This document shows, piece after piece, positions 1 through 9,886 of a stretch of DNA of 64,000 nucleotides. The notes beneath the pieces are model-generated. The model was not told where the DNA came from. It saw only the letters and a list, made by a program, of their open reading frames with translations, and searched no databases. The position numbers and the translations under genes were made by a program. Source of the stretch: Alphaproteobacteria bacterium (GTDB lineage: Bacteria > Pseudomonadota > Alphaproteobacteria > JANSWW01); NCBI GenBank assembly GCA_024743275.1, contig JANSWW010000011.1:1-64000 (forward strand). The letters are read 5' to 3'. Position 1 is the stretch's first letter. Every line of letters begins with the position of its first letter.

Positions 1-1
1 G

Positions 2-184
2 ACCACGGACGTGACCGGTGTGGTGACGCTGCCGGAAGGCACCGAGATGGTGATGCCGGGCGATAACGTCGCGATGAATGTCGAGCTGATCGCCCCGATC
101 GCCATGGACGAGGGCCTGCGCTTCGCCATCCGCGAAGGCGGCCGCACCGTCGGCGCCGGCGTCGTCGCCGGTATCACCGAGTAA
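2..184 (+). CDS. tuf: Elongation factor Tu, C-terminal fragment
   Basis: This is the last 60 residues of EF-Tu, the GTPase that carries aminoacyl-tRNA to the ribosome. The gene begins before the window. The visible part is the end of the C-terminal beta-barrel domain, with the family stretch [19 protein letters not shown] and the ending [12 protein letters not shown]. The TAA stop is at 182-184. Its place just before rpsJ is the usual str-S10 junction. Identity is secure; only length and N-terminus are unseen. Confidence 0.96.
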   Translation, partial: TTDVTGVVTLPEGTEMVMPGDNVAMNVELIAPIAMDEGLRFAIREGGRTVGAGVVAGITE

Positions 185-249
185 GAGGGTTTAAGGCCCT
201 ATCGATCGGGTCGGATTTTGTCCCTTCGGGGATGTGAGGTTAAGAGAAG

Positions 250-558
250 ATGGACGCACAAAACATCCGTATTCGGCTTAAGGCCTTCGATCACCGTCTC
301 CTGGACGTTTCGACCAAGGAGATTGTGAACACGGCCAAGCGCACCGGCGCCAATGTGCGCGGTCCGGTTCCGCTGCCGACCCGTATCGAGCGGTTCACCG
401 TTTTGCGGTCGCCGCACATCGATAAGAAGTCCCGTGAGCAGTTCGAAATTCGGACGCACAAGCGGCTTCTAGACATTGTTGACCCGACTCCGCAGACCGT
501 GGACGCGCTCATGAAGCTCGACCTGGCCGCCGGCGTCGACGTCGAAATCAAGCTCTAA
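250..558 (+). CDS. rpsJ: 30S ribosomal protein S10
   Basis: S10 sits in the head of the small subunit and also acts as NusE in transcription antitermination. The 102-residue product has the usual length and N-terminus ([19 protein letters not shown]) and the family stretch [19 protein letters not shown]. It is the first gene of the S10 operon, 65 bases after the tuf stop. A GAAG-type ribosome site lies just before the ATG. Confidence 0.98.
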   Translation: MDAQNIRIRLKAFDHRLLDVSTKEIVNTAKRTGANVRGPVPLPTRIERFTVLRSPHIDKKSREQFEIRTHKRLLDIVDPTPQTVDALMKLDLAAGVDVEIKL

Positions 559-577
559 GGCGCGGGGGACGTTCAAC

Positions 578-1357
578 ATGCGTACCGGTCTCATTGCGCA
601 GAAAATGGGCATGTCCCGGGTTTACACCGAGGCGGGCGACCATGTTCCGGTCACCGTTCTGAAGGTGGACAACTGCCAGGTCGTCGCCGTCCGGACCGAA
701 GAGTCCAACGGCTACTCGGCGGTCCAGCTCGGTGTCGGGGCGGCCAAGGTCAAGCGCACGACCAAACCGATGCGGGGCCACTTCGCCAAGGCGGAAGTGG
801 AGCCGAAGAAGAAGCTCGCCGAGTTCCGAGTCACCCCGGATGCGGTTCTTGAAGTCGGCAAGCAGCTTTCCGCGAAGCACTTCGTGGCCGGGCAGTTCGT
901 CGATGTGACGGGGACGTCCATCGGTAAGGGCTTCGCGGGTGCCATGAAGCGGCACAACTTCTCCGGTCTGCGGGCGACGCACGGTGTGTCGGTTTCCCAC
1001 CGTTCCCACGGTTCCACGGGTAACAACCAGGATCCGGGCAAGGTCTTCAAGGGCAAGAAGATGGCGGGTCACCTCGGTGACAAGCGGTCGACCACCCAGA
1101 ACCTCGAGGTCGTCGGCACCGACGAGGACGCCGGTCTGATCTGGGTCAAGGGTGCGGTCCCGGGCTCCAAGGGCGGCTTCGTCCTGATCCAGGACGCCGT
1201 GAAGCGGAAGCTTCCGGACGGCGTTCCGTTCCCGGCCGCCTTCATCGAGGCCGCTGTGGAAGAGGCTCCGGTGGAAGAAGCGCCCGCCGAAGCGGCTCAG
1301 GTGGAGGAAGCTCAGGTCGACACGACCGAGGCCACCGACAGCGAGAACAAGGAATAA
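578..1357 (+). CDS. rplC: 50S ribosomal protein L3 with acidic C-terminal tail
   Basis: L3 is an early-assembling 23S rRNA binder whose loop reaches toward the peptidyl transferase centre. The core is normal (start [36 protein letters not shown] is the conserved loop and holds the glutamine that is methylated in other bacteria). At 259 residues it is about 45-50 longer than E. coli L3. The excess is a C-terminal tail from about residue 220, rich in Glu and Ala with repeated [20 protein letters not shown]. Similar Ala/Glu tails occur on other alphaproteobacterial L3 proteins. Confidence 0.98.
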   Translation: MRTGLIAQKMGMSRVYTEAGDHVPVTVLKVDNCQVVAVRTEESNGYSAVQLGVGAAKVKRTTKPMRGHFAKAEVEPKKKLAEFRVTPDAVLEVGKQLSAKHFVAGQFVDVTGTSIGKGFAGAMKRHNFSGLRATHGVSVSHRSHGSTGNNQDPGKVFKGKKMAGHLGDKRSTTQNLEVVGTDEDAGLIWVKGAVPGSKGGFVLIQDAVKRKLPDGVPFPAAFIEAAVEEAPVEEAPAEAAQVEEAQVDTTEATDSENKE

Positions 1358-1361
1358 GGCC

Positions 1362-1982
1362 ATGAAGGTCAGTGTCATCAATCTGAACGCCGAGAGCGTT
1401 GGCGACATCGAGCTGGACGACAGCGTCTTCGGCGTCGATGTCCGCTCCGATCTGCTCGCCCGCATGGTGAACTGGCAGCTCGCCAAGCGGCGTGCCGGGA
1501 CCCATAAGGTCAAAGGGCGCAGCGAAGTGAGCGCGACGACCAAAAAGCCGTTCCGGCAGAAGGGCACCGGCCGTGCCCGTGCCGGTTCGCTGGTCGGGAC
1601 CCAGTATCGCGGCGGCGGTATCGCCCACGGGCCGACTCCGCGCAGCCACGCTCACGATCTTCCCAAGAAGGTCCGCAAGCTTGGTCTGAAGACGGCGCTC
1701 GCGGCCAAGGCGAAGGAAGCTAAGCTGGTTGTCCTCGACGACGCGAAGCTCGCCGAGCCGAAGACCAAGGTGCTGCGGGACCATCTCGGCAAGCTGGGTT
1801 GGGGCTCCGCCCTGGTGATCGACGGCAACGAGGTCGACGTCAACTTCCAGCTCGCCGCGCGCAACATCATCGGGATCGATGTGCTGCCGCAGGTCGGGGC
1901 CAATGTTTACGACATTCTGCGCAAGGACACGCTGGTCCTGACGAAGAATGCCGTCAGCGCACTTGAGGAGCGCCTGAAATGA
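1362..1982 (+). CDS. rplD: 50S ribosomal protein L4
   Basis: L4 binds 23S rRNA and lines the peptide exit tunnel with a long basic loop. That loop is visible as [15 protein letters not shown] at about residues 65-80. The 206-residue length is standard. It starts 4 bases after the rplC stop, and its TGA stop overlaps the ATG of rplW. In enterobacteria L4 also represses its own operon, but no equivalent leader is evident before rpsJ here. Confidence 0.98.
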   Translation: MKVSVINLNAESVGDIELDDSVFGVDVRSDLLARMVNWQLAKRRAGTHKVKGRSEVSATTKKPFRQKGTGRARAGSLVGTQYRGGGIAHGPTPRSHAHDLPKKVRKLGLKTALAAKAKEAKLVVLDDAKLAEPKTKVLRDHLGKLGWGSALVIDGNEVDVNFQLAARNIIGIDVLPQVGANVYDILRKDTLVLTKNAVSALEERLK

Positions 1983-2308
1983 GCATGAAGCCGCGCAACA
2001 CGAAGGACGTGAGGCTGTCCAAGGACGCGATGTACGACATCGTCCGGGCGCCGGTCGTCACCGAGAAATCGACCCGTGGGGCCGAGTTCAATCAGGTCAC
2101 CTTCCGGGTGCCGCTGACCGCCACCAAGCCGGAAATCAAGGTCGCCATCGAGACGATCTTCGACGTGAAGGTGAAGGCGGTGAACACGCTCCGTCAAAAG
2201 GGCAAGAAGAAGATGTGGCGTGGCCGTCCGGGTCAGCGCTCCGACGTTAAGAAGGCCGTTATCACGCTGGAAGAGGGTCACACCATCGACGTGACCACCG
2301 GCGTCTAA
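1979..2308 (+). CDS. rplW: 50S ribosomal protein L23
   Basis: L23 sits at the tunnel exit and docks trigger factor and the signal recognition particle. The protein has the family stretch APVVTEKST and the C-terminal part [19 protein letters not shown]. The ATG at 1979 overlaps the rplD stop as ATGA. It gives a short extra N-terminus ([15 protein letters not shown]) before the conserved fold, so a start at 1985 (second Met) or 2030 is also possible. Length is 109 residues from 1979. Confidence 0.96.
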   Translation: MSMKPRNTKDVRLSKDAMYDIVRAPVVTEKSTRGAEFNQVTFRVPLTATKPEIKVAIETIFDVKVKAVNTLRQKGKKKMWRGRPGQRSDVKKAVITLEEGHTIDVTTGV

Positions 2309-2326
2309 GGGCGAGGTTGGGATAAA

Positions 2327-3160
2327 ATGGCACTCAAGACTTTCAATCCGACGTCGCCGTCCCGCCGTGAGCTGGTGATCGTCGACCGCAGCGATTTGTG
2401 GAAGGGCAAGCCGGTCAAGAAATTGACCGAGGGCCTGACCAAGTCGGGCGGCCGCAACCACCACGGCCGGATCACGGCCAATCACCGGGGGGGCGGTAAC
2501 AAGCGCGCCTACCGGAAGATCGACTTCAAGCGTCGGAAGTTCGATCAGCCGGCGACCGTCGAGCGGCTCGAATACGATCCGAACCGGACCGCGTTCATCG
2601 CGCTGATCACCTATGCCGATGGTGAGCAGGCCTACATTTTGGCGCCCCAGCGTCTCGCCGTCGGCGACGTCGTGGTGTCCGGCGAGAAGGCCGACATCAA
2701 GCCGGGCAACGCGATGCAGCTGCGCAACATGCCGGTCGGCACGATCGTCCACAATATCGAGCTGAAGCCGGGTGCCGGGGCGAAGATGATCCGCTCCGCC
2801 GGGACCTTCGCCCAGGTTGTCGGCCGCGACGGCGCCTACACGATCCTGCGTTTGACCTCCGGCGAGATGCGCCTGGTCCGCGGCGAGTGCATGGCCTCCG
2901 TCGGTGCGGTGTCCAACCCGGACAACCAGAACACCAACATGGGTAAGGCCGGTCGCAACCGCTGGAAGGGCGTCCGCCCGACCACCCGCGGCGTCGCCAT
3001 GAACCCGGTCGACCACCCGCATGGTGGTGGTGAGGGCCGCACCTCGGGTGGCCGCCATCCGGTTACCCCCTGGGGCAAGCCGACCAAGGGTGCCCGCACC
3101 CGCAAGAACAAGAAGACGGATGGGCTCGTGCTGCGCAGCCGTCATCAGCGTAAGAAGTAA
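2327..3160 (+). CDS. rplB: 50S ribosomal protein L2
   Basis: L2 joins the subunits and supports peptidyl transferase activity. The 277-residue protein is full length. The key segment [15 protein letters not shown], with the histidine important for peptide bond formation, is present near residue 225-240. The C-terminus is very basic ([20 protein letters not shown]). It lies 18 bases after rplW in the normal S10 order. Confidence 0.99.
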   Translation: MALKTFNPTSPSRRELVIVDRSDLWKGKPVKKLTEGLTKSGGRNHHGRITANHRGGGNKRAYRKIDFKRRKFDQPATVERLEYDPNRTAFIALITYADGEQAYILAPQRLAVGDVVVSGEKADIKPGNAMQLRNMPVGTIVHNIELKPGAGAKMIRSAGTFAQVVGRDGAYTILRLTSGEMRLVRGECMASVGAVSNPDNQNTNMGKAGRNRWKGVRPTTRGVAMNPVDHPHGGGEGRTSGGRHPVTPWGKPTKGARTRKNKKTDGLVLRSRHQRKK

Positions 3161-3175
3161 GAGGAGGGCTCTCGC

Positions 3176-3451
3176 ATGGCTCGTTCAGTTTGGAAGGGTC
3201 CGTTTGTCGACGGCTACCTTCTGAAGAAGGCCGAGAAGGCAGCGTCCTCCGGTCGTAATGAAGTGATCAAGATCTGGTCCCGTCGCTCGACGATCCTGCC
3301 GCAGTTTGTCGGCCTGACGTTCGGCGTGCACAACGGTCAGAAATTCATCCCGGTTCTCGTCAATGAGAACATGGTGGGTCACAAATTCGGTGAGTTCGCG
3401 CCGACCCGGACCTACTGGGGTCACACGGCCGACAAGAAGTCGAAGAGGTAA
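3176..3451 (+). CDS. rpsS: 30S ribosomal protein S19
   Basis: S19 binds 16S rRNA in the head of the small subunit near the A site. The product has the hallmark start [16 protein letters not shown] and the later motif [13 protein letters not shown]. Length (91) is standard. A strong ribosome site, AAGAGGAGG, lies at 3159-3167, right after the rplB stop. Confidence 0.98.
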   Translation: MARSVWKGPFVDGYLLKKAEKAASSGRNEVIKIWSRRSTILPQFVGLTFGVHNGQKFIPVLVNENMVGHKFGEFAPTRTYWGHTADKKSKR

Positions 3452-3457
3452 GGGACG

Positions 3458-3838
3458 ATGGGTAAGCAATCCCGCGAACGCGTACTGGACGATTCGGAAG
3501 CGAAGTGCGTTCTGCGCAATCTCCGGGTCAGCCCGCAAAAGCTGAACCTGGTGGCGGCGCAGATCCGCGGCCTGAACTGCGATAAGGCGTTGGCCGAACT
3601 GACCTTTTCGAAGAAGCGTATTTCCAACGACGTCAAAAAGGCGTTGGAAAGCGCCATCGCGAACGCCGAGAACAACCATCAGCTGGATGTCGACCGGCTG
3701 TTCGTGAAGGAAGCGTATGTTGGCAAGTCGCTCGTGATGAAGCGGTTTCGTCCGCGGGCCCGGGGTCGGGTCGGCCGCATCGTTAAGCCGTTCTCTCATC
3801 TGACGATTGTTGTGCGCGAGCGCGAGGAGCACGCCTAA
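3458..3838 (+). CDS. rplV: 50S ribosomal protein L22
   Basis: L22 contacts all domains of 23S rRNA and its hairpin narrows the exit tunnel. The protein shows the family stretch [18 protein letters not shown] and the C-terminal hairpin basic run [14 protein letters not shown]. Length is 126 residues. It starts 6 bases after rpsS and its last base is the first base of the rpsC start codon, so the two genes are tightly coupled. Confidence 0.98.
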   Translation: MGKQSRERVLDDSEAKCVLRNLRVSPQKLNLVAAQIRGLNCDKALAELTFSKKRISNDVKKALESAIANAENNHQLDVDRLFVKEAYVGKSLVMKRFRPRARGRVGRIVKPFSHLTIVVREREEHA

Positions 3839-4518
3839 TGGGTCATAAAGTCAATCCGATCGGCCTTCGTGTCGGCATCAACCGTACCTGGGACAGCCGC
3901 TGGTATGCGGACCAGGGCTATGCCGACAAGCTTCACGAAGACCTGGAGCTGCGCAAGTATCTGATGAAGAAGCTGTCCCAGGCCGGGGTGGCGAAGATCG
4001 TCATTGAGCGCGCGGCGAAGAAAGTCCGGATCACCATCCATTCGGCCCGTCCAGGCGTCGTCATCGGCAAGAAGGGCGCGGACATCGACAAGCTGCGTCT
4101 CGAGCTGCAGAAGATGACCGGCAAGGATGTTCACCTGAACATCATGGAAATCCGTAAGCCGGAAATCGAAGCCAAACTGGTCGCCGATTCGATCGCCCAG
4201 CAGCTCGAGCGCCGGGTGGCCTTCCGCCGGGCCCTGAAGCGGTCGGTCCAGAACGCCATGCGCCTCGGCGCCGAGGGCATCCGGATCAACGCCGCCGGCC
4301 GTCTTGGCGGTGCGGAGATCGCGCGGACGGAATGGTATCGCGAAGGCCGGGTGCCGCTGCACACGCTGCGCGCCGATGTCGACTACGGCACGGCCGAGGC
4401 GCACACGACCTACGGGGTTTGCGGGATCAAGTGCTGGGTCTTCAAAGGTGAGATCATGGCGCACGATCCGTTGGCGCAGGACAAGCGCCTGGAAGAGCAG
4501 CAGCCGTCCAAGCGCTAA
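3838..4518 (+). CDS. rpsC: 30S ribosomal protein S3
   Basis: S3 helps form the mRNA entry tunnel. It begins [16 protein letters not shown], and the KH RNA-binding motif [12 protein letters not shown] is at about residues 75-86. At 226 residues it is standard. The start codon overlaps the rplV stop (TAATG). A 50-base gap without obvious signals separates it from rplP. Confidence 0.98.
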   Translation: MGHKVNPIGLRVGINRTWDSRWYADQGYADKLHEDLELRKYLMKKLSQAGVAKIVIERAAKKVRITIHSARPGVVIGKKGADIDKLRLELQKMTGKDVHLNIMEIRKPEIEAKLVADSIAQQLERRVAFRRALKRSVQNAMRLGAEGIRINAAGRLGGAEIARTEWYREGRVPLHTLRADVDYGTAEAHTTYGVCGIKCWVFKGEIMAHDPLAQDKRLEEQQPSKR

Positions 4519-4568
4519 GCGCGGACCGGTTGCTTTACGATAACGATTGGTTTTGAGGGTCTCGAACG

Positions 4569-4988
4569 ATGCTGTCACCGAAGCGGACAAAATTCCGCAA
4601 GGCGCATAAGGGCCGCATCCATGGCGTTGCGAAGGGCGGCTACACGCTGAACTTCGGCTCCTATGGTCTGAAGGCGCAAGAGCCCGCGCGGATTACGGCG
4701 CGCCAGATCGAGGCGGCACGTCGGGCGGTCACCCGTCACATCCGCCGTGCCGGCCGGGTCTGGATCCGGATCTTCCCGGATGTTCCTGTCTCGCAGAAAC
4801 CCGCCGAAGTCCGTCAGGGCAAGGGTAAGGGTTCGCCGGAATACTGGGCCTGCCGCGTCAAGCCGGGCCGGATCATGTTCGAATTGGACGGCGTCGACCA
4901 GGACCTGGCCGAACGCGCCTTCGAACTCGCCGCGGCCAAGCTGCCGGTGAAATGCAAATTCGTCGTCCGTTGGGGCGAGGGGAGCTGA
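4569..4988 (+). CDS. rplP: 50S ribosomal protein L16
   Basis: L16 organises the A-site tRNA pocket of the large subunit. The N-terminus [19 protein letters not shown] and the inner [20 protein letters not shown] are diagnostic, and 139 residues is the usual length. The rpmC start lies 5 bases downstream, with a GGGGAGC stretch at the end of rplP serving as its ribosome site. Confidence 0.98.
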   Translation: MLSPKRTKFRKAHKGRIHGVAKGGYTLNFGSYGLKAQEPARITARQIEAARRAVTRHIRRAGRVWIRIFPDVPVSQKPAEVRQGKGKGSPEYWACRVKPGRIMFELDGVDQDLAERAFELAAAKLPVKCKFVVRWGEGS

Positions 4989-4993
4989 TCGCC

Positions 4994-5197
4994 ATGAAGA
5001 TCGAAGACTTTCGGCAGAAGACCGACGACGAACTGAAAACGTCGCTGGAAGAGCTGAAAAAGGAACAGTTTAACCTGCGGTTCCAGCAGGCGAGCGGTCA
5101 GTTGGAAAACACCGCCCGGATGCAAGTGATCCGCCGGGACGTGGCCCGGATCAAGACCGTGCAGAACGAGCGTCGCGCTCAGGCGCAAGCCTCCTAA
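4994..5197 (+). CDS. rpmC: 50S ribosomal protein L29
   Basis: L29 is a small helical-hairpin protein at the tunnel exit beside L23. The 67-residue product starts [15 protein letters not shown] and carries the family core [17 protein letters not shown]. An in-frame ATG at 4952 inside rplP would add 14 residues, but 4994 fits the family start and has GAGGGGAGC just upstream. The ending AQAQAS is slightly longer than in E. coli L29. Confidence 0.97.
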   Translation: MKIEDFRQKTDDELKTSLEELKKEQFNLRFQQASGQLENTARMQVIRRDVARIKTVQNERRAQAQAS

Positions 5198-5230
5198 AGC
5201 GCGCGTATCGGTCAGGAAGAGGAAAGAACG

Positions 5231-5473
5231 ATGCCAAAGCGAATTCTGCAAGGGACGGTCGTAAGCGACAAGAATGACAAGACCATCGTGGTCTCCGTCG
5301 AACGTCGTTTCATGCACCCGGTCTACAAGAAGTTCATTTTGCGGACGAAGAAATACCACGCCCACGACGAAGACAATCGCTGCAAGGTCGGCGAGACGGT
5401 GCGGATCGAGGAATGCGCGCCGATCTCCAAGAACAAGCGGTGGCGTGTGCTGGTTGAAGAGGCCCAGGGCTGA
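5231..5473 (+). CDS. rpsQ: 30S ribosomal protein S17
   Basis: S17 is a primary 16S rRNA binder with an OB fold. The protein has the family pattern [20 protein letters not shown] and [10 protein letters not shown], and its length of 80 is normal. A good ribosome site, GGAAGAGGAAAG, lies at 5215-5226. It is followed by a 44-base gap before rplN. Confidence 0.98.
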   Translation: MPKRILQGTVVSDKNDKTIVVSVERRFMHPVYKKFILRTKKYHAHDEDNRCKVGETVRIEECAPISKNKRWRVLVEEAQG

Positions 5474-5517
5474 GTTTCTCGGTCCTGAAACCCGGTTATT
5501 AGGAAAGGCGTCAAGCG

Positions 5518-5886
5518 ATGATCCAGATGCAAACCAACCTCGACGTGGCGGATAATTCCGGCGCGCGTCGGGTGCAGTGCATCAAGGTGCTGGGCGGCTC
5601 GAAGCGGAAAACGGCTTCGGTGGGCGACGTGATCGTCGTCTCCGTGAAGGAAGCCATTCCGCGGGGCCGTGTGAAAAAGGGCGACGTGCATCGTGCGGTG
5701 ATCGTGCGGACCTCCAAGGACATCAAACGTCCGGATGGTTCGGTGATCCGTTTCGACAACAACGCCGCGGTGTTGATTAACAAGAATGGCGAGCCGATCG
5801 GCACGCGTATCTTCGGCCCGGTGACCCGGGAACTGCGCGCCAAGCGCTATATGAAGATCGTGTCGTTGGCGCCGGAGGTGATCTGA
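5518..5886 (+). CDS. rplN: 50S ribosomal protein L14
   Basis: L14 forms an intersubunit bridge and is the docking point of the silencing factor RsfS. It begins [18 protein letters not shown] and contains [14 protein letters not shown] and [10 protein letters not shown], all typical. At 122 residues it is full length. It is the first gene of the classical spc segment, and its stop shares a base with the rplX start (TGATGG at 5884). Confidence 0.98.
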   Translation: MIQMQTNLDVADNSGARRVQCIKVLGGSKRKTASVGDVIVVSVKEAIPRGRVKKGDVHRAVIVRTSKDIKRPDGSVIRFDNNAAVLINKNGEPIGTRIFGPVTRELRAKRYMKIVSLAPEVI

Positions 5887-6209
5887 TGGCCGACAAGTTC
5901 AAGCTGAAGTCCGGCGACAAGGTCGTGGTGACGACCGGCCGGGACAAGGGCAAGACCGGTGAGATCACCAAGGTCCTGCGGAAGGAAAACCGGGTCGTCG
6001 TCCAGGGTGTGAACATGGTCAAGCGCCACCAGCGCCAGAGCCAGACCAGCCAGGGCGGCATCATCGAAAAGGAAGCCCCGATCGCGATCTCCAATGTCGC
6101 GATCGCGGATCCGAAGGACGGCCAGCCGACTCGTGTCGGCTACAAGATCAACGAAGACGGCTCCAAGGTGCGCTTTGCCAAGCGCTCCGGCGAAGTCATC
6201 GACAGCTGA
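5886..6209 (+). CDS. rplX: 50S ribosomal protein L24
   Basis: L24 starts large-subunit assembly. A KOW motif is seen near the N-terminus ([19 protein letters not shown]), followed by [20 protein letters not shown]. The length of 107 residues is typical. The ATG overlaps the rplN stop, so translation is probably coupled. Confidence 0.98.
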   Translation: MADKFKLKSGDKVVVTTGRDKGKTGEITKVLRKENRVVVQGVNMVKRHQRQSQTSQGGIIEKEAPIAISNVAIADPKDGQPTRVGYKINEDGSKVRFAKRSGEVIDS

Positions 6210-6219
6210 GGAGGGTGAC

Positions 6220-6765
6220 ATGGAAACGCGTATGAGCCGCGAATACCAAGATACCGTGAAGCCTGCCATGCAGTCGGAGTTCAACTATGCGAACCCGATG
6301 ATGGTGCCGAAGCTGGAAAAAGTCGTGATCAACATGGGCCTCGGCGAAGCGGTCAGCGATTCCAAGCGGATCAAGGTCGCCGTTGAGGAACTCGGTCTGA
6401 TCGCCGGTCAGAAGCCTGTGGTGACCAAGGCCAAGAAGTCCATCGCCGGCTTCAAGCTGCGCGAAGAGATGCCGATCGGTGCCAAGGTGACCCTGCGTCG
6501 TGAGCGGATGTACGAATTCCTCGATCGTCTCATCAACGTGGCGCTGCCGCGGGTGCGGGACTTCCGGGGCGTTTCGGACAAGAGCTTCGACGGTCGTGGC
6601 AACTATGCCATGGGCCTCAAGGAACAGATCGTCTTCCCGGAAATCGACTACGACAAGGTCGATAACATCCGCGGCATGGACATCATCATCTGCACGACGG
6701 CGAAGACCGACGATGAGGCGCGCGCGCTTCTGCGTCACTTCAACATGCCGTTCCGCAAGGCTTAA
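6220..6765 (+). CDS. rplE: 50S ribosomal protein L5
   Basis: L5 binds 5S rRNA in the central protuberance. The product shows [34 protein letters not shown] and the C-terminal [18 protein letters not shown] chose the ATG at 6220 (181 residues) because GAGGAGGGTG directly precedes it and it lies just after the rplX stop. A longer in-frame reading from 6094 would overlap rplX and is unlikely. An ATG at 6232 (MSREYQ) is a possible alternative. Confidence 0.97.
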   Translation: METRMSREYQDTVKPAMQSEFNYANPMMVPKLEKVVINMGLGEAVSDSKRIKVAVEELGLIAGQKPVVTKAKKSIAGFKLREEMPIGAKVTLRRERMYEFLDRLINVALPRVRDFRGVSDKSFDGRGNYAMGLKEQIVFPEIDYDKVDNIRGMDIIICTTAKTDDEARALLRHFNMPFRKA

Positions 6766-6779
6766 GGAGGGATCAAACC

Positions 6780-7085
6780 ATGGCTAAAAAGGGTATGATC
6801 GAAACCAACAATCGCCGCGAGCGGATGATTAAGAAGTATGAAGGCCGTCGGGCCCGCCTCAAGGCGATCGCTTCTGACAAGTCCCTCCCGATGGAAGAGC
6901 AGTTCTCCGCCCGCCTTAAGTTGGCGCAGCTGCCGCGGAATTCCGCGAAGGTTCGCTATGTGAACCGCTGCCAGCTCACCGGCCGGCCGCATTCCGTCTA
7001 TCGTAAGTTTAGACTCTCGCGCATCGCTATCCGCGACCTGGCCTCGATCGGTCAGATCCCGGGTATGACGAAGTCGAGCTGGTAA
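6780..7085 (+). CDS. rpsN: 30S ribosomal protein S14, zinc-free type
   Basis: S14 is a late-assembling protein of the small-subunit head. The 101-residue protein is the long form that lacks the CxxC pairs of the zinc-binding version; only one cysteine ([16 protein letters not shown]) is present. The strong ribosome site TAAGGAGGG (6763-6771) overlaps the rplE stop. Confidence 0.98.
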   Translation: MAKKGMIETNNRRERMIKKYEGRRARLKAIASDKSLPMEEQFSARLKLAQLPRNSAKVRYVNRCQLTGRPHSVYRKFRLSRIAIRDLASIGQIPGMTKSSW

Positions 7086-7101
7086 GAAGGATTCTCGAGC
7101 G

Positions 7102-7500
7102 ATGGCAATGACCGATCCTCTCGGGGATATGCTGACCCGGATCCGCAACGGCCAACAGGCCCGTAAGTCGAAGGTTTCGAGCCCCTATTCGAAGCTTCGT
7201 CTGAACGTCCTGGAAGTTCTGAAGCGCGAGGGTTATATCCGCGGCTATGTCGATACCGAGGTGCGTTCCGGCATCCGGGAAATCGAGGTCGAACTCAAAT
7301 ATCACGACGGTGCCCCGGTGATTTCCGAGGTAAAGCGGGTTTCCAAGCCCGGCCGCCGTGTCTACCGCAAAATCAAGGACCTCACGCCGGTCTATAACGG
7401 TCTCGGGATTTCCATCCTGTCGACCCCGCGCGGCGTGCTGTCCGACAACGAGGCCCGTGCCCAGAATGTGGGTGGCGAGGTTCTCTGTCAGATCTTCTAA
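7102..7500 (+). CDS. rpsH: 30S ribosomal protein S8
   Basis: S8 is a primary binder of the central 16S domain. In E. coli it also represses the spc operon by binding near rplE. The start [18 protein letters not shown] and the C-terminal [19 protein letters not shown] identify it. Length is 132 residues. An alternative start two codons later (MTDPLG) is equally common in the family. Confidence 0.98.
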   Translation: MAMTDPLGDMLTRIRNGQQARKSKVSSPYSKLRLNVLEVLKREGYIRGYVDTEVRSGIREIEVELKYHDGAPVISEVKRVSKPGRRVYRKIKDLTPVYNGLGISILSTPRGVLSDNEARAQNVGGEVLCQIF

Positions 7501-7514
7501 GGGGAGACGGTTCA

Positions 7515-8051
7515 ATGTCCCGCGTAGGCAAATACCCGGTGACGATCCCCGCTGGCGTCGAAGTCGCGGTGGTGAACGACATCCTGACGGCGAAGGGCAA
7601 GCATGGTTCGCTTGCTCTTCCGATCCTGTCGGATGAAGTCACCGTCGCGATCGAAGACGGCACGGTGACCGTCAACCCGGTCAAGGAAACCAAGAAGGCC
7701 CGCATGCTGTGGGGCACCACCCGGGCGAACATCGCCAATATGGTCAAGGGTGTCTCCGAGAAATGGGAAAAGACGCTCGACATTGTCGGCGTCGGTTACC
7801 GGGCGGCCCTGAAGGGTAAAGATCTGGAACTGAGCCTCGGCTTCAGTCATCCGGTCAACTACACGGCGCCGGAAGGCATCGAGTTCAAAGTCCCGCAGCC
7901 GACGCAGGTCGTCATCAGCGGTGTGGACAAGCAGGTCGTCGGTCAGGTCGCGAGCGAAATTCGCGGCTATCGTCCGCCGGAGCCCTATAAGGGCAAGGGT
8001 GTGAAGTACGCCGACGAGACAATCCTGCGCAAGGAAGGCAAGAAGAAGTAA
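7515..8051 (+). CDS. rplF: 50S ribosomal protein L6
   Basis: L6 lies near the factor-binding site of the large subunit. It starts [17 protein letters not shown] and ends with the diagnostic [19 protein letters not shown]. Its 178 residues match the family. The spacer after rpsH is 14 bases and contains AGGGGAGA as ribosome site. Confidence 0.98.
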   Translation: MSRVGKYPVTIPAGVEVAVVNDILTAKGKHGSLALPILSDEVTVAIEDGTVTVNPVKETKKARMLWGTTRANIANMVKGVSEKWEKTLDIVGVGYRAALKGKDLELSLGFSHPVNYTAPEGIEFKVPQPTQVVISGVDKQVVGQVASEIRGYRPPEPYKGKGVKYADETILRKEGKKK

Positions 8052-8064
8052 GGCGGATCGAACG

Positions 8065-8430
8065 ATGCTCAGCTCTAGAGAACTTTATAAGCGGCGCACG
8101 CTTCGCAATCGCGCCAAGCTGCGCAAGACCGGGGGCACGAGCCGTCCGCGTCTCAGCGTTCACCGGTCTTCCAAGCAGATCTATGCCCAGATCATCGACG
8201 ATGTGGCCGGCCGGACCCTGGTGTCGGCTTCCAGCGTCGAGAAGGACCTGAAAGGCGCTCTCAAGACCGGTGCGGATAAGTCGGCGGCCGAGGCCGTTGG
8301 CAAACTCGTCGCCGAGCGCGCCAAAGAGGCCGGGGTGACCGAAGTTGTTTTTGACCGTGGCGGGTTCCGCTTCCACGGCCGCGTCAAGGCCCTTGCCGAC
8401 GCTGCCCGTGAAGCGGGCCTCCAGTTCTAA
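8065..8430 (+). CDS. rplR: 50S ribosomal protein L18
   Basis: L18 recruits 5S rRNA together with L5. The family features [20 protein letters not shown] and the ending [19 protein letters not shown] are present in the 121-residue product. It lies 13 bases after rplF in the expected spc order. Confidence 0.98.
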   Translation: MLSSRELYKRRTLRNRAKLRKTGGTSRPRLSVHRSSKQIYAQIIDDVAGRTLVSASSVEKDLKGALKTGADKSAAEAVGKLVAERAKEAGVTEVVFDRGGFRFHGRVKALADAAREAGLQF

Positions 8431-8458
8431 GCCCGGCCAGTAGGAAGGACGACCAGAT

Positions 8459-9064
8459 ATGGCACGTAGTCCCCGTGAAGACCGCCGCGAGCGGGATCGC
8501 GAAGATAGCGAATTCACCGAAAAGCTTGTCGGCATCAACCGTGTCGCCAAGGTGGTGAAGGGTGGTCGGCGTTTTGGTTTCGCGGCTCTCGTCGTGGTCG
8601 GCGACGGCCGTGGCCGGGTCGGCTTCGGCACCGGCAAGGCCCGGGAAGTTCCGGAGGCGATCCGCAAGGCGACCGACGAAGCGAAAAAGACCATGATCCG
8701 GGTGCCGCTCCGCGAGGGTCGGACCCTGCATCACGACATCCGGGGCCACTACGGCGCCGGCCGGGTCATTCTCCGCGCGGCCCCTCCGGGCACCGGTGTG
8801 ATCGCTGGCGGTCCGATGCGGGCGATCTTCGAGACCCTGGGCATCCAGGACATCGTCGCGAAGTCGACCGGTACCTCCAACCCGCACAACATGGTGCGCG
8901 CGACCTTCGAAGCCCTCAAGGGCATGAACTCGCCGCGTCAGGTCGCCGCCAAGCGCGGTAAGCGGGTGGCCGAGATCTTCGGGCGCGACCAGAAGGACGA
9001 GCAGGGCGCGGCCCCGGCCGAGGCGGTCGAGGCGGCGCCGGTTGAGGAGACCGCAAATGGCTAA
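8459..9064 (+). CDS. rpsE: 30S ribosomal protein S5
   Basis: S5 contributes to decoding accuracy and mRNA unwinding at the entry tunnel. The N-terminal double-stranded RNA-binding-like domain has [19 protein letters not shown] (about residues 34-52), and the C-terminal domain follows. At 201 residues it is longer than E. coli S5 (167) because of an N-terminal charged stretch and a C-terminal Ala/Glu tail ([15 protein letters not shown]), similar in make-up to the L3 tail. Its end overlaps rpmD by 8 bases. Confidence 0.98.
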   Translation: MARSPREDRRERDREDSEFTEKLVGINRVAKVVKGGRRFGFAALVVVGDGRGRVGFGTGKAREVPEAIRKATDEAKKTMIRVPLREGRTLHHDIRGHYGAGRVILRAAPPGTGVIAGGPMRAIFETLGIQDIVAKSTGTSNPHNMVRATFEALKGMNSPRQVAAKRGKRVAEIFGRDQKDEQGAAPAEAVEAAPVEETANG

Positions 9065-9254
9065 GGCTAAGAATGCGACCATTCGGGTCAAGCAGGTCGG
9101 TTCGCCGATCGGCCGGCCGAAGGATCAGCTCGCGACCCTCAAAGGGCTTGGGCTGAACAAGATGCACCGGGTCCGCGAGCTGGAAGACACGCCCGCGGTG
9201 CGGGGTATGGTGAATAAGATCTCGCATCTGGTCGAGATCGTCGAGGATGCCTAA
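9057..9254 (+). CDS. rpmD: 50S ribosomal protein L30
   Basis: L30 is a small large-subunit protein. The 65-residue product has the core [20 protein letters not shown] and [19 protein letters not shown] place the start at ATG 9057 ([13 protein letters not shown]), which overlaps the rpsE end in another frame. A longer in-frame start at 9042 adds five unlikely residues. A terminator-like hairpin follows at 9263. Confidence 0.97.
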   Translation: MAKAKNATIRVKQVGSPIGRPKDQLATLKGLGLNKMHRVRELEDTPAVRGMVNKISHLVEIVEDA

Positions 9255-9262
9255 ATAAGCAA

Positions 9263-9293
9263 GGGCCCGGTTCCGCCGGGTCCTTCGGCTTTT
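9263..9293 (+). terminator. Terminator-like hairpin between rpmD and rplO
   Basis: An 8-bp stem GGGCCCGG / CCGGGTCC (one G-U pair) with loop TTCCG spans 9263-9283, and a T-rich run TTCGGCTTTT follows. It lies in a 66-base gap inside what should be one transcription unit. It may act as a partial terminator, an attenuator, or an RNA-stability element. Structure is seen directly; function is inferred. Confidence 0.55.
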
Positions 9294-9320
9294 GGGTTCG
9301 TGAACCTGAGGATAAGAACA

Positions 9321-9806
9321 ATGAAGCTCAATGAAATCCGCGATAACGAAGGCGCGCGGAAGTCTCGCAAACGGGTTGGCCGCGGTATCGGTTCGGGGAT
9401 GGGTAAGACCTCCACGTCCGGTCACAAGGGTCAGAAGGCCCGTTCGGGCGTCGCCATCAAGGGCTTTGAAGGTGGGCAGATGCCCCTCTACCGGCGTCTG
9501 CCGAAGCGGGGCTTCAACAACATCTTCCGGAAGCACTTCGAGATCGTGAATGTCGGCCGTCTGCAGCAGGCGATCGACGAGAACAAGATCGACGCCAAGA
9601 AGCCCATCGATGCCGCGGCGCTCCAGGCCGCCGGCCTCGTCCGGGGCAACAAGGATGGCGTCCGCCTGCTTGGCAAGGGCGAGATCAAGGCGAAGGTCGA
9701 GATCACCGTCGATGGGGCCTCCAACGGCGCCCTCGAAGCGGTGAAGGCTGCCGGCGGCACGGTTACCGTGACACGCCCCAAGGCCGAAGAAGCGGCAGCC
9801 GAATAA
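9321..9806 (+). CDS. rplO: 50S ribosomal protein L15
   Basis: L15 is a late-assembly large-subunit protein. The N-terminus [20 protein letters not shown] and the Gly-rich [20 protein letters not shown] are diagnostic, and the [18 protein letters not shown] stretch follows. I use the ATG at 9321 (161 residues), preceded by GAGGATAAG. An in-frame GTG at 9300 would add seven residues and lies within the hairpin trailer, so it is less likely. Confidence 0.97.
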   Translation: MKLNEIRDNEGARKSRKRVGRGIGSGMGKTSTSGHKGQKARSGVAIKGFEGGQMPLYRRLPKRGFNNIFRKHFEIVNVGRLQQAIDENKIDAKKPIDAAALQAAGLVRGNKDGVRLLGKGEIKAKVEITVDGASNGALEAVKAAGGTVTVTRPKAEEAAAE

Positions 9807-9886
9807 CGATCTATCCGTAGGATCGGTTCCGGGAAGGGGCGGCGGACCGGTTGCCGCCCAGACCGGGTCGAAGGAGACTGACGGGG

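Noticed and set aside
1907-3145. Long minus-strand frame across rplW and rplB
   Set aside because: It lies antisense to two certain ribosomal genes and is a codon-bias shadow.
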